From Parabacteroides gordonii MS-1 = DSM 23371 (lineage in GTDB: Bacteria; Bacteroidota; Bacteroidia; Bacteroidales; Tannerellaceae): a DNA stretch of 64,000 nucleotides. This document shows positions 8,877 to 17,797 of the stretch, one piece after another. The notes below the pieces were generated by a model, which saw nothing but the letters and a program-made list of their open reading frames with translations, had not been told where the DNA came from and did no database searches. Both the position numbers and the translations under genes were made by a program. The stretch lies in the NCBI RefSeq assembly GCF_000969825.1, contig NZ_KQ033919.1, positions 3,048,739 through 3,112,738 on the forward strand, read 5' to 3'. How positions within the stretch are numbered: position 1 is the stretch's first letter; each line of letters begins with the position of its first letter.

Positions 8877-11800
8877 TTAAACTTCCGTTTGTTTTTCAAT
8901 CGTCAAATGCGACCGGTCATGTTTCCTGTAAATAAACCAGTACACCAGCGGAATGACAAAGAGGCTGACGGCGGTACCGATCAGCATGGCTGATATCATG
9001 GCGATGGAAAGCGGTTTCTGCAACTCGCTACCCATATCGAATGAGAATAACAGGGGAACCATACCGAATATCGTAGTCAGCGAAGTCATGATAATGGGAC
9101 GCAAACGGCGTCTGCCCGCTTCATGGATCGCTTCCATCAACGGGGTACCTTCTTTCCGCAACTCGTTGATCGCATCCAGTTTCAGGATCGAGTCGTTGAT
9201 AACGATACCGCAAGTCACCACGATACCGATCGCACTCATCAGGTTCATTGTATGCCCGCATATCCAAAGTATCAACAGCGCGGCCGCCACGTCGATCGGT
9301 ATTTCCAGCAGTACAATAAGCGGTTGCAGGAAACTCTCGAACTGGGCTGCCAGGATGAAATACATCAGCAACAAGGATATCAGCAGGATCACGACCAACT
9401 CACTCAACATCTTCTGGTTGGAGAAGAAGCTGCCGGAGAAATCTATCTCCCAGTCCTGTCCGCCTAACTTTCTCACCTCTTCCATCAACGGTTCTGCCTT
9501 ATCAACATCGTAGAAACTGAACGGGATGTATTCGCCGTTCTTTCCGGCAGAGATCGTTTTCAGGTCTTCCCCCTGCGTCACCCGTACCAGCGATTGCAAA
9601 GGGATATACTGGCTTTTACCCTCTTTGTCCGGCAGGGTCTGTACCAATGTTTGCTGCAAGACACTGTTGACTGTCTTGCCGTCACCGGCCAGCGTTATCG
9701 GCAGATATTGCTGGTAGGAGCGGAGGGTGGCGACTTCATTTTCCTTGAAAGCCGTTTTCAGCAAACGATACACCTCGTTGTAATCCACATTATAAAGTAA
9801 CAGCTTCTGCCGGTCGACCGATATATTCATCTGGTTCTCGAAAGCGACGCCTACCGGTACCTGTCCGGCTTCTGTCTTGATCTTCGACTCCAACGATTTT
9901 AAAGCCTGTGCTTCCGGAGCTTCCGCCTTGTTGCGTGCATAAAACTCGGCAACGATATCCGCTTCGCCGGTTACAAATAACTTCTCAAACACGGTAACCG
10001 GAGGGGAGAAAGAGAAAACGGCTTGCGGATAGTTCTTGTCGAGCCAGCCCGTCACTTTCTCCTGCAAGGGTGCAATATCCGACGTCTTTACTGTTTTAAA
10101 GTATAACTCAGCTTCCGAAGTCGATAACTCACGATCCCTGTTTAACAGGAATTGCTGCTGTCCCACATACGAGGTATATTCCTGTACGTCATTTTCCATC
10201 TGGGTGAACAACCTGCTTACCCGTTCCCGGTTTTCATCGATATGGATGTTCTCGTTCCATTCGATATGTGCGATCAGCTCGTTCTGGTCGATCTCCGGCA
10301 TCCTGCTTTTCGGTACTTCATAAAACAGGATGGCGCAAAGCGGAAGCATAGCGATGAGGAACAACATATTCGATCTTTTATGACGGAATACGAAATCGAT
10401 TCCCGCATCATAAAAACGATCGAGCGTATGTTCTTTGATCAGATTATTGATCCGTAGATTGAATCCGGTATGTTTGATGTCAGGAATGCTGTAAACCAGC
10501 TTGTAAAGAACAGGAAGCAACATGATCCCGGTGAAGTATGAAACCATCAGCCCGACAGTTACGGCAAATGCCTGGTCGTAGAAGATAGCCCCGGCTATCC
10601 CGCTCATAAATACCAGCGGTACAAATACCGCGATCGTGGTAAATGTGGAACTCAGCATCGGAGTAATAACTTCCGAAGTCCCTTTATTGCATGCTTCTTC
10701 CAATGAACATCCTTTGTTCCTGTATTGCGTGATGTTTTCCGTCACGATGATCGAACTGTCGATCATCATACCCAGTGCCATGATCAGTCCTGAAAGGGAT
10801 ATGATATTCAGCGACATCTTGAACATATAGAAGAACAGGAAACTGATAACCAGGCTGACCACCATACTCAGGCCGATCACGGCCGGGCTTTTGATGTCTC
10901 CCAGGAAAAGTATCGCCACGATACAAATGAAAAGGAAACCGAGCGACAGGTTCTGCTTCAGGTTGGAGATCGTATAATCGAGCAACTCCGTCTGGTTACG
11001 GCTGATACTGAACTCGATATCCGGATAGACCGTGGCAAAGTAATCCGTCACCTCGCCGAGCGCCTCTTTCATATTATCCATATTCTCGTCCGCCTGCTTG
11101 ATCACAGCCAGTGTAACCGCCCGCTTCCCGCCCGACAGCGAAGCCCCGACCTCTTTTTCAGGCACTACCGCCACTTTTGCCAACTCTTTCAGCTGGAAGA
11201 TACGGTCGTTTTTCCGGATATAGATATTCTGTACATCTTCCGGCGTGCGCAGCAGGGTCGAGAATTTGATGTTGTATTCATAGTATCCGTCCCGTACGGT
11301 CATGCTTCCCGGTTCGATATTGTTCGAACTCAATGCCGACTCCAGATCACTCAGCGTAATCCCCGCCATTTCCATCATATTGATATCGGGCACGATCTGC
11401 AACTGGCGTTTCAGTATTCCCGTAATATCTACCATAGCCACTTCCGGCAACTGCTCGATACGCCGTTTGATCACCGTCTCGGCAAATTGGCAAAGATCGA
11501 GGAAAGCAGTTTCGCTATCCCCCGATTTAAGCGTCAGATTCAGACAAAATACCGGGATGTCCGTTGCACTGGCCTTGATCACCCGTGGACGTTCTACCTC
11601 GCGCGGCAGATAATTCATTGCCGCATCTATCTTTTCGTTCACCTCGATGAAAGCCAGATCCGTATTTGTCCCGAAGTCGAAGCTCAGCCGGATAATACCT
11701 GCCCCGTCGCGTGTTTCGCTCTGGATATCACGTAAGGCGGCTACCTGCATCAATTGCTGCCGGATCGGTTTAACGACCGTATTTTCCAGTTCGCGGGCCG

Positions 11801-11957
11801 ACGTATTCTGTCCGGATACCTGTATCGTGATTTCCGGTATAGCAATATCGGGCAACAACGATATAGGAATGGTAAAGTAAGTGACCAATCCCACGATAAA
11901 ACAGGCCGTAAAAGCCATCAGTACCGCGATAGGACGTTGTAGTAGGAATTTAACCAT
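8877..11957 (-). CDS. RND family efflux transporter, first pump of the operon
   Basis: 1026 residues, typical for HAE-1/CzcA RND pumps. Visible are TM1 (AVLMAFTACFIVGLVTYFTI), the porter domain (VNEKIDAAMNYLPREVERP), TM4 with GLIMALGMMIDSSIIVTENI (acidic proton-relay residue), and the C-terminal block (AIGIVVTCGIVINDSILKLDAINELR, IIMTSLTTIFGMVPLLFS). It starts five bases after the adaptor gene stops, indicating a tight operon. It should form a trimer in the inner membrane that exports drugs, bile components or other amphiphiles; the substrate cannot be told from sequence. Confidence 0.94.
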   Translation of the reverse strand: MVKFLLQRPIAVLMAFTACFIVGLVTYFTIPISLLPDIAIPEITIQVSGQNTSARELENTVVKPIRQQLMQVAALRDIQSETRDGAGIIRLSFDFGTNTDLAFIEVNEKIDAAMNYLPREVERPRVIKASATDIPVFCLNLTLKSGDSETAFLDLCQFAETVIKRRIEQLPEVAMVDITGILKRQLQIVPDINMMEMAGITLSDLESALSSNNIEPGSMTVRDGYYEYNIKFSTLLRTPEDVQNIYIRKNDRIFQLKELAKVAVVPEKEVGASLSGGKRAVTLAVIKQADENMDNMKEALGEVTDYFATVYPDIEFSISRNQTELLDYTISNLKQNLSLGFLFICIVAILFLGDIKSPAVIGLSMVVSLVISFLFFYMFKMSLNIISLSGLIMALGMMIDSSIIVTENITQYRNKGCSLEEACNKGTSEVITPMLSSTFTTIAVFVPLVFMSGIAGAIFYDQAFAVTVGLMVSYFTGIMLLPVLYKLVYSIPDIKHTGFNLRINNLIKEHTLDRFYDAGIDFVFRHKRSNMLFLIAMLPLCAILFYEVPKSRMPEIDQNELIAHIEWNENIHIDENRERVSRLFTQMENDVQEYTSYVGQQQFLLNRDRELSTSEAELYFKTVKTSDIAPLQEKVTGWLDKNYPQAVFSFSPPVTVFEKLFVTGEADIVAEFYARNKAEAPEAQALKSLESKIKTEAGQVPVGVAFENQMNISVDRQKLLLYNVDYNEVYRLLKTAFKENEVATLRSYQQYLPITLAGDGKTVNSVLQQTLVQTLPDKEGKSQYIPLQSLVRVTQGEDLKTISAGKNGEYIPFSFYDVDKAEPLMEEVRKLGGQDWEIDFSGSFFSNQKMLSELVVILLISLLLMYFILAAQFESFLQPLIVLLEIPIDVAAALLILWICGHTMNLMSAIGIVVTCGIVINDSILKLDAINELRKEGTPLMEAIHEAGRRRLRPIIMTSLTTIFGMVPLLFSFDMGSELQKPLSIAMISAMLIGTAVSLFVIPLVYWFIYRKHDRSHLTIEKQTEV

Positions 11958-11962
11958 AACTT

Positions 11963-13042
11963 TTAGTTCTCAATGATAGTGACAGGAGCCTCATGTGCCA
12001 GATTGATATTGCCGCTGGTTATTACGATATCGTCCTCTTTCAGGCCGTCCACCACCGTGTAGTTCTCCGCATTCTCAAGTCCGGTGTGTACGTAAGTCCA
12101 GTATGCCTTTGTTTTTGTGCTGTCGAGAATGAACACGACCTGTTTGCCGGAACGTAAAACGACGGCTTTTTTCGGTACGACCAACTGCCTGCCAACTGAA
12201 CGATGGATGCTGACCCGTACATTCATCCCTTCAAACAGTTTCCCTTTGTCGGTAACGGCCGCTTTCACCTGTACCATGCCGTTCTCGTCTACCAGCGGGT
12301 TGATCTCGGAGATACGCCCTTCCGTTTTTCCTTCGTTGAAGGCAAAAGGAGTCACTTCCACCCGGTCGCCGTTTTTTATCAGGGGTAATTCGTTTTCCAG
12401 TACGGTGAACGCCGCTTCCAGGCTACGCGGATCGATGATCGTACAGAATGCTTCGGAAGTGGAAGCCGTATTATATTGTTTGGCAAAGAGGTTGGCTACG
12501 ATCCCGTCGAAAGGAGCGGTCAGCACCGCATTCTTCTCTTCATATTCCGCCAGTTGATATTGAACCAATGCCTGGTCGTAACCGCTTTTGACCCTTACCA
12601 GTTGCATGGTGGCGGGAGGTACTTTTCCGGAATCAGCCAGTGCATATCCCTGACCGATCAGGACATCCTGTAGTTCCAGTTTGGCCCGTTCCAAGGCATC
12701 TTTTGCTACTGCCGTTTTATTTTTCAGCCGGAAGGTGGATAGTTCCGCCAGCTTTTGCCCTTTCGTCACCCGGTCGCCGTTCTTCACAAAGATAGAAGCG
12801 ATCGGTTCGGCCGATTCGAACCGCAGGTCGACATGACGGCGGGCGGACAATTTGCCGTTACTCACCAGTTCGTGGTTGAAGTCGGTTGTCTTCAGTGTCA
12901 TCACGGTCACCTCATTGGTCTCGTCCGGTAGAACTGTTTCTACAGTTTCTTCCTTTGCACTGTCTCCTTTTTTCTCACCGGAACAGGCTATCATTCCGAA
13001 AAAGACCAGTATTGCCAGCAAATTGTAGTATTTCATATTCAT
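11963..13042 (-). CDS. RND efflux periplasmic adaptor (membrane fusion protein), lipoprotein
   Basis: 359 residues. The N-terminus (MNMKYYNLLAILVFFGMIAC) carries a lipobox ending at Cys20, so the protein should be lipid-anchored in the periplasm. Next come a barrel-sandwich strand (FESAEPIASIFVKNGDRVTKG), a helical hairpin (residues 105-170), the second lipoyl half (LTAPFDGIVANLFAKQYNTAS), and beta-barrel/membrane-proximal domains (GMNVRVSIHRSVGRQLVVPKKAVV). This is the HlyD/AcrA fold that bridges RND pump and TolC. First gene of the efflux operon. The alternative ATG at 13036 would shorten it by two residues. Confidence 0.93.
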   Translation of the reverse strand: MNMKYYNLLAILVFFGMIACSGEKKGDSAKEETVETVLPDETNEVTVMTLKTTDFNHELVSNGKLSARRHVDLRFESAEPIASIFVKNGDRVTKGQKLAELSTFRLKNKTAVAKDALERAKLELQDVLIGQGYALADSGKVPPATMQLVRVKSGYDQALVQYQLAEYEEKNAVLTAPFDGIVANLFAKQYNTASTSEAFCTIIDPRSLEAAFTVLENELPLIKNGDRVEVTPFAFNEGKTEGRISEINPLVDENGMVQVKAAVTDKGKLFEGMNVRVSIHRSVGRQLVVPKKAVVLRSGKQVVFILDSTKTKAYWTYVHTGLENAENYTVVDGLKEDDIVITSGNINLAHEAPVTIIEN

Positions 13043-13071
13043 ATAAACTGTGATTCTGTTTTCAATATTCG

Positions 13072-13079
13072 CAAATATA
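13072..13079 (-). promoter_or_regulatory. -7 box of the efflux operon
   Basis: Minus-strand TATATTTG (TAnnTTTG) about 30 bases before the adaptor start. A matching TTG at -33 is not evident. It is the only candidate in the 81-base gap to the upstream gene. Confidence 0.45.
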
Positions 13080-13123
13080 CAAATTTATTGTTACGATGTT
13101 CTCGTAATTTGTTCATAAATATA

Positions 13124-14971
13124 TTAATTACGATTTTGTCGTATGTTGTTGAGCATGCTTTTAACTTCTGTTCTCATTTCCCGGATAGCTGTACTTTCCA
13201 CTTTCGGTTCTTTCGTCAGTACGGCATCGGTAGCTTTGATAAACTTATCTTCCTGAAAGAAAGTCGGTTCCGCATAGAGTTTTGTTAACAGATAATACGG
13301 ATAGATCCGTTCCGGTAACATATCGATTGCGTGCAGCAATAATCGTTCGGCCTCCGGGAAATTTCCCTGTGCCTGCTCATTTTTTGCCGCCATATAATGT
13401 ATCATGGGATCTCCGCTTAACTTCATCGCCCGTTCCAGCAACACATTCGCATCAGTAAAGCGCTCCGCCTTGCTCAAGCACTGTGCCGTCTCGAACAGCA
13501 GTTCCGGCTTATGCCCTAGCAACGGCACCAATTCTTCATACCCGTCGCAAGCCGCTTCATAAGCCTTGTTATTGTACAACATCTTCATCGTATTCCACTT
13601 TTTATACCCTTGATAATATCCTTTCTGCTGCCAGAAAATCCATCCGCAACAGAAGGTTAAACATCCGATCATAGCGACCGAAAGTATCTTCCTCCCCTTT
13701 CGAGAGGGGGTAGGGGGTGTGTCACTGGCAACAGATGTACAAATCACTCCCATCAATACCACCAACACCACCCAGAACTCCGGCAGCTGCAACGGATACG
13801 ACGCCAGGCTGAATACCATCAACGCCAATATCCCCCCGGCCGCCCCGATCTGCCTGTTTTTCACCCCCCGGAACAAGGAATAACTTAACAACAATACAAA
13901 AACCATTAAACCCACCAGCCCCTGTTCCAAACCTATTTGTAAGAATTCATTAAATCCATATTCCGGACATCCGGCCACCAGCATTTCTGTTTCCGAAGCC
14001 TTACCGGAAGAAAAATATTCTGCTTGTGCTTCGGCATAAGCCGCCGGGAAACCGCCGAGTCCGGTTCCTGTCCAGGGCTGTTTCGTTATAGCCTGTGTCG
14101 TTATTTTCCATAAAAGTAGCCGGCCATCGGCCGATTCTTTTTTCAGCATGTAAATACCTGCCAATGCACCGGCTACCAGGATCAGTATCACAAAAGATGA
14201 TACTGTAGTTAAGATTCGGTGTCCATTTATAAACCGTTTCGTCTTTTCCCATCCGATACGTTGTACCCAATAAACCCATCCGCACGACACGACCGCAGCG
14301 ATCCAGGCCGCCCGGCTCATCCCTGCGGGAAGGACAATAATTATTGCCAGCAGGCTGATCCATCCCAGATAGTACAGGTAAATATTTACTTGCCGCCATC
14401 CTGCTTTTTTATAATTATCAAATTGCAGGATCATCCATAGGCAAATGGGTAACACCATCGCAAGATACCCGGAATAAGGCCCCGGATTATAAAAATCCCC
14501 GGTCAGTCTGAACAGCGAATGGTTCGAACCTTCAAATCCATGTAACTGTCGCATCCCCGACACGGCTTCAATCAATCCGGTTCCTGCAATCATTACCAGG
14601 AAAAAAATCTTCGACTGCGGCCATCCTGTAAATATGAACCGTAACAGGAACCATAGTATAACTAATTGTCCCCCAAACAACATTTTTTCCGGTTCGGGAT
14701 TCAGTTGCCAGTTGTAAGTAAGCGCAACAATAGCTGTTAAAGCTAATACCAGCCCATCTGCCACCGAAGGAACAAATGTTTTTTCCGTCTTTATCAGAAC
14801 AGTAGCCACCAGACAGCATGCTGCCAGCAGCAACATCGCCAGATGAAACCAGTAAACCTTCCCCATCACCAATCCGTTTACCAAACTGATGTCCGTGGCA
14901 AAAACGGTGCACAGCAGGAGAATTCCGCTGATAGCGAGTAGGGAGTAACTTATGTATAGTCTATATTTCAT
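13124..14971 (-). CDS. O-antigen ligase-like (Wzy_C) membrane protein with TPR region, end of peptide-locus operon
   Basis: 615 residues, collinear with the 1889-3718 protein: about ten TM segments, the periplasmic motif TGTGLGGFPAAYAEAQAEYFSSGKASE, and TPR-like helices near residues 450-605 (RFTDANVLLERAMKLSGD). The start ATG overlaps the upstream stop as ATGA (14968-14971), so it is translationally coupled to the transglutaminase-like gene. That coupling places the glycan ligase/polymerase fold inside the secreted-peptide operon and suggests, as inference, transfer of a glycan to an operon product, as PglL-type O-oligosaccharyltransferases do. An ordinary surface-glycan role is equally possible. 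Confidence 0.8.
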   Translation of the reverse strand: MKYRLYISYSLLAISGILLLCTVFATDISLVNGLVMGKVYWFHLAMLLLAACCLVATVLIKTEKTFVPSVADGLVLALTAIVALTYNWQLNPEPEKMLFGGQLVILWFLLRFIFTGWPQSKIFFLVMIAGTGLIEAVSGMRQLHGFEGSNHSLFRLTGDFYNPGPYSGYLAMVLPICLWMILQFDNYKKAGWRQVNIYLYYLGWISLLAIIIVLPAGMSRAAWIAAVVSCGWVYWVQRIGWEKTKRFINGHRILTTVSSFVILILVAGALAGIYMLKKESADGRLLLWKITTQAITKQPWTGTGLGGFPAAYAEAQAEYFSSGKASETEMLVAGCPEYGFNEFLQIGLEQGLVGLMVFVLLLSYSLFRGVKNRQIGAAGGILALMVFSLASYPLQLPEFWVVLVVLMGVICTSVASDTPPTPSRKGRKILSVAMIGCLTFCCGWIFWQQKGYYQGYKKWNTMKMLYNNKAYEAACDGYEELVPLLGHKPELLFETAQCLSKAERFTDANVLLERAMKLSGDPMIHYMAAKNEQAQGNFPEAERLLLHAIDMLPERIYPYYLLTKLYAEPTFFQEDKFIKATDAVLTKEPKVESTAIREMRTEVKSMLNNIRQNRN

Positions 14972-16887
14972 AAATCAACTGTAAAATACTGTTTTCCATC
15001 TTTGTGAATAAAAACCTGTTCCTCTCGCCCTTTAGTCCAATCGCGTAACCATAACAATGCGTTATCAGGAACTAGATAATTCAGTACCCTCCCGCTAGCC
15101 GTTTGCGTTCCGAGCGATTTCCAACCGTTTATCCCATCCTGATAGAAAAGCTCGTATTCGTCTCCCGGCCAAACATAATTATCATCATTGCGCGGAGAGA
15201 AAAGTATTTTTTTTACAGTTGTCGCTTTCCCCATGTCAAAAACGATCGAACAATTTGTGTCATCGGAGTAAAAATAGGTAAGAATATTTCCATCGATACA
15301 ATTTTCCTGTGTACGCATGGGACTTGGTAAATCCGCAATATTCAAAGGTATAGCTTGCGTACATGCCGTATCGCTATACATGGATATCTCAGCAATCTCG
15401 ATGTGTTTGTCCAAAGGAGATACATAACGTATGTATCTATATTTTTTGTCCGGATTGTATGATTCCAATTCATTGTAATTGGTAGGTAACGTGTCATTAA
15501 ATTGATACAATAATTCCGCATTAGCGAAAGACAATCGATTGGCTCCTTCAATTTTTGCTCCGATAATATTCAGATATAATCCTTCTTTGATTTTTCTGAC
15601 AAGCGACATTTTTCTTTTCAATATGGCATTTTTCCGGGAAACTGTATCCGGTTCCAGATAATGTATGCCTTTCTCTGTGTAAATGAACGGATATCCTGCG
15701 GGGCTATGATTGGTTCCGTCCGAGACGAGCGGTTGGTAGATAATATCCGGCTCTATATTTAAGAATGTCACATCTCCTTTTTTGTTTCGTGCTATGTCAA
15801 TAGGAATCCATCCATCCAGACTGAAGATGCCTAAATAGATGTAAGGCTCTTTTTTATTTTGAACATGAATGTGTACTTCATTTTCGAAATAGTCTTTTGT
15901 GACATCTTTTATAAAACGATTTCTGAACAAACCGGGTACTTTGGGGTTGGCTGTAATTCCGGGGAAACGTTCCTCCTGCATACCATAACAAAAGCGATAT
16001 ACTTTCCCTTTTTTCCTCCCATCCGTATTCTTCCTTTCCCGGTCGGCAACCTGTTCGTTCATCCCGAATGGGATAAATAACCCACTTGTGTCACGTAAAC
16101 AATTCCATTCATGGCTTTGCTGGTATTCCGGTGAGTAGACGAAAAAGTCAGCTGTAACCGGAATGCCGCATGATCGCATGGCATATAGTGTAATATCCGA
16201 GGCATCCCGGCAATAACCTATCCGATGATAAAAAAGAAAGTCTGCACTTTGGTGTGGTAAAGAGAAATCAGTATTCCAGATGCAGTTAGCCTGGTTCAGG
16301 TCAGCATTAATAATTTCAAAAGCTTCAAATACATCATTTCCCTGATAAGCAGAATCGAGCATTGCCGAATAATGATCATGATATAATTTTCTCCATGACG
16401 ATAACGGTTCATTACCAATTCGGTAAGGAAGAATAAGTTCGCAAAAATCATCGAAGCCCAGATGCTTGTTCCACGGATACCGTTTCCAGACATCGAAAGA
16501 CAAATCGATATTCTCTATCAAATAATCGGCAGAAATAACGTGTGCATCATATATTTTCGGTAAAGAATGGAATGAAACCTTTTTCCATTTTTGTATAACC
16601 TCTTCGGCAAAGAACCCGTCTTTAGCTCCTTGCGCTAATATCGGCTGGATAGAATCCAGTTGCCACCCCTCATATCCATACCATCGCGGCATATTACGAA
16701 TCAGGAAACGAGCCGCTTCCAGTTTCTCCGGATTGTTCTCATAATGTGTTAATACCTTTTCCAGTTCGCCCCGATTTTCTCCGGCAAACAGGAGGGCTTG
16801 TTCCAAACGTTTGCTATTCGACGAATTGCAAGCCACCAGAATGATGCTGATAAATATGTTTAATCCTATAATAAATAGACTTTTCAT
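14968..16887 (-). CDS. Transglutaminase-like lipoprotein with F5/8-type C-terminal domain (1)
   Basis: 639 residues. The lipoprotein signal peptide ends ...IILVAC (Cys20). Residues 25-200 form a helical region. A transglutaminase-like core follows, with Cys in HRIGYCRDASDITLYAMRSC and His in QSHEWNCLRD. The C-terminal ~150 residues resemble a discoidin/F5/8 type C galactose-binding fold (IEIAEISMYSD, SIVFDMGKATTVKKILFSPR). Such proteins cleave or modify peptide bonds or link amines, often on cell-wall or surface substrates. A paralogue of 17791-19806 is two genes upstream, with signal peptidase between them. The gene lies 10 bases after lepB and overlaps the next gene by four bases. Confidence 0.8.
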   Translation of the reverse strand: MKSLFIIGLNIFISIILVACNSSNSKRLEQALLFAGENRGELEKVLTHYENNPEKLEAARFLIRNMPRWYGYEGWQLDSIQPILAQGAKDGFFAEEVIQKWKKVSFHSLPKIYDAHVISADYLIENIDLSFDVWKRYPWNKHLGFDDFCELILPYRIGNEPLSSWRKLYHDHYSAMLDSAYQGNDVFEAFEIINADLNQANCIWNTDFSLPHQSADFLFYHRIGYCRDASDITLYAMRSCGIPVTADFFVYSPEYQQSHEWNCLRDTSGLFIPFGMNEQVADRERKNTDGRKKGKVYRFCYGMQEERFPGITANPKVPGLFRNRFIKDVTKDYFENEVHIHVQNKKEPYIYLGIFSLDGWIPIDIARNKKGDVTFLNIEPDIIYQPLVSDGTNHSPAGYPFIYTEKGIHYLEPDTVSRKNAILKRKMSLVRKIKEGLYLNIIGAKIEGANRLSFANAELLYQFNDTLPTNYNELESYNPDKKYRYIRYVSPLDKHIEIAEISMYSDTACTQAIPLNIADLPSPMRTQENCIDGNILTYFYSDDTNCSIVFDMGKATTVKKILFSPRNDDNYVWPGDEYELFYQDGINGWKSLGTQTASGRVLNYLVPDNALLWLRDWTKGREEQVFIHKDGKQYFTVDL

Positions 16888-16897
16888 GGCTTTCGGT

Positions 16898-17797
16898 TTA
16901 ATGAATTACTTTTAAAAAACGATCCCATCTGAACTTATTCGTATACGGATCAACTGATTTCCAGATAATCCAGGCTTTCCCAACAATATATTCTTCAGGC
17001 AATACCCCCCAATAGCGCGAATCCTGTGAGTTCATTCCGTTATCGCCCGCCATGAAGTAATAGTTTTTCCGGAAACGATACCCGTTGATCGGGTTCCCCT
17101 TAAGAAAGGTTGTTGAATCCTTATATTGAAGCTCTCCTTGCTGTTCCCATTCGATCAGCTTTTTATACAACCGGTAGTTTGTCCGATCCAATGTGATGGA
17201 ATCTCCTTTTCCCGGAATATAAAGAGGACCAAAGTCTTTGATATTCCAACCGATGATACTATCATAAGGAAAACTGTGAAATACTCCGTCCTGAAATTTC
17301 TCTGTAACAGCAATCTCTTTTTGTGACTCTATATTGCCAAGGGGTATTTGTACACCTTCAATATGAAAAGATCCGTTTCGGATAGATAATGTATCGCCAG
17401 GTAACCCGATACACCGTTTGATATAATATTTGAGAATATGCATTTCAATTTTATCCCAGTTATTTGGATGGGGAAAATTGAAAACCAGAATATCATTTCG
17501 TTTGATCTTTTTGAAGCCGGGGATTCTGTAAATCTCTGTTTGCTCATTTCGCATGGAAGCAAACAGGTTGAAAATACGTGGACCGATTGCCGGTTTCCAA
17601 ACCAATACATTATCTCCGGTAGTCAATTCTGCTTCCATCGAGTTGCTGGGGATTTTGAAGGAAGCTAACAAAAACACTTGTGTCATAAACCAAGCAACAG
17701 CTAGCAGGCATAACCAGAACATACCGTCTACAGCCCGATTAGTCCATGTTAGTAAATGTCTTTTTAAGTTCTTTTTATGTAAGTCTATAATTACCAC
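16898..17797 (-). CDS. lepB: Signal peptidase I (S26 family), extra copy in peptide operon
   Basis: 299 residues. One TM segment (residues 25-46) precedes SFKIPSNSMEAELTTGDNVL with the nucleophile Ser. The general-base Lys is in YIKRCIGLPGDTLSI, and the C-terminal box is AGDNGMNSQDSRYWGVLPEEY. The enzyme removes signal peptides at the periplasmic face of the inner membrane. The start is GTG at 17797, overlapping the upstream stop by seven bases; the next in-frame ATG would begin inside the TM helix. Housekeeping lepB is normally elsewhere, so a copy between two transglutaminase genes suggests a dedicated processing role (inference). Confidence 0.92.
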   Translation of the reverse strand: MVIIDLHKKNLKRHLLTWTNRAVDGMFWLCLLAVAWFMTQVFLLASFKIPSNSMEAELTTGDNVLVWKPAIGPRIFNLFASMRNEQTEIYRIPGFKKIKRNDILVFNFPHPNNWDKIEMHILKYYIKRCIGLPGDTLSIRNGSFHIEGVQIPLGNIESQKEIAVTEKFQDGVFHSFPYDSIIGWNIKDFGPLYIPGKGDSITLDRTNYRLYKKLIEWEQQGELQYKDSTTFLKGNPINGYRFRKNYYFMAGDNGMNSQDSRYWGVLPEEYIVGKAWIIWKSVDPYTNKFRWDRFLKVIH

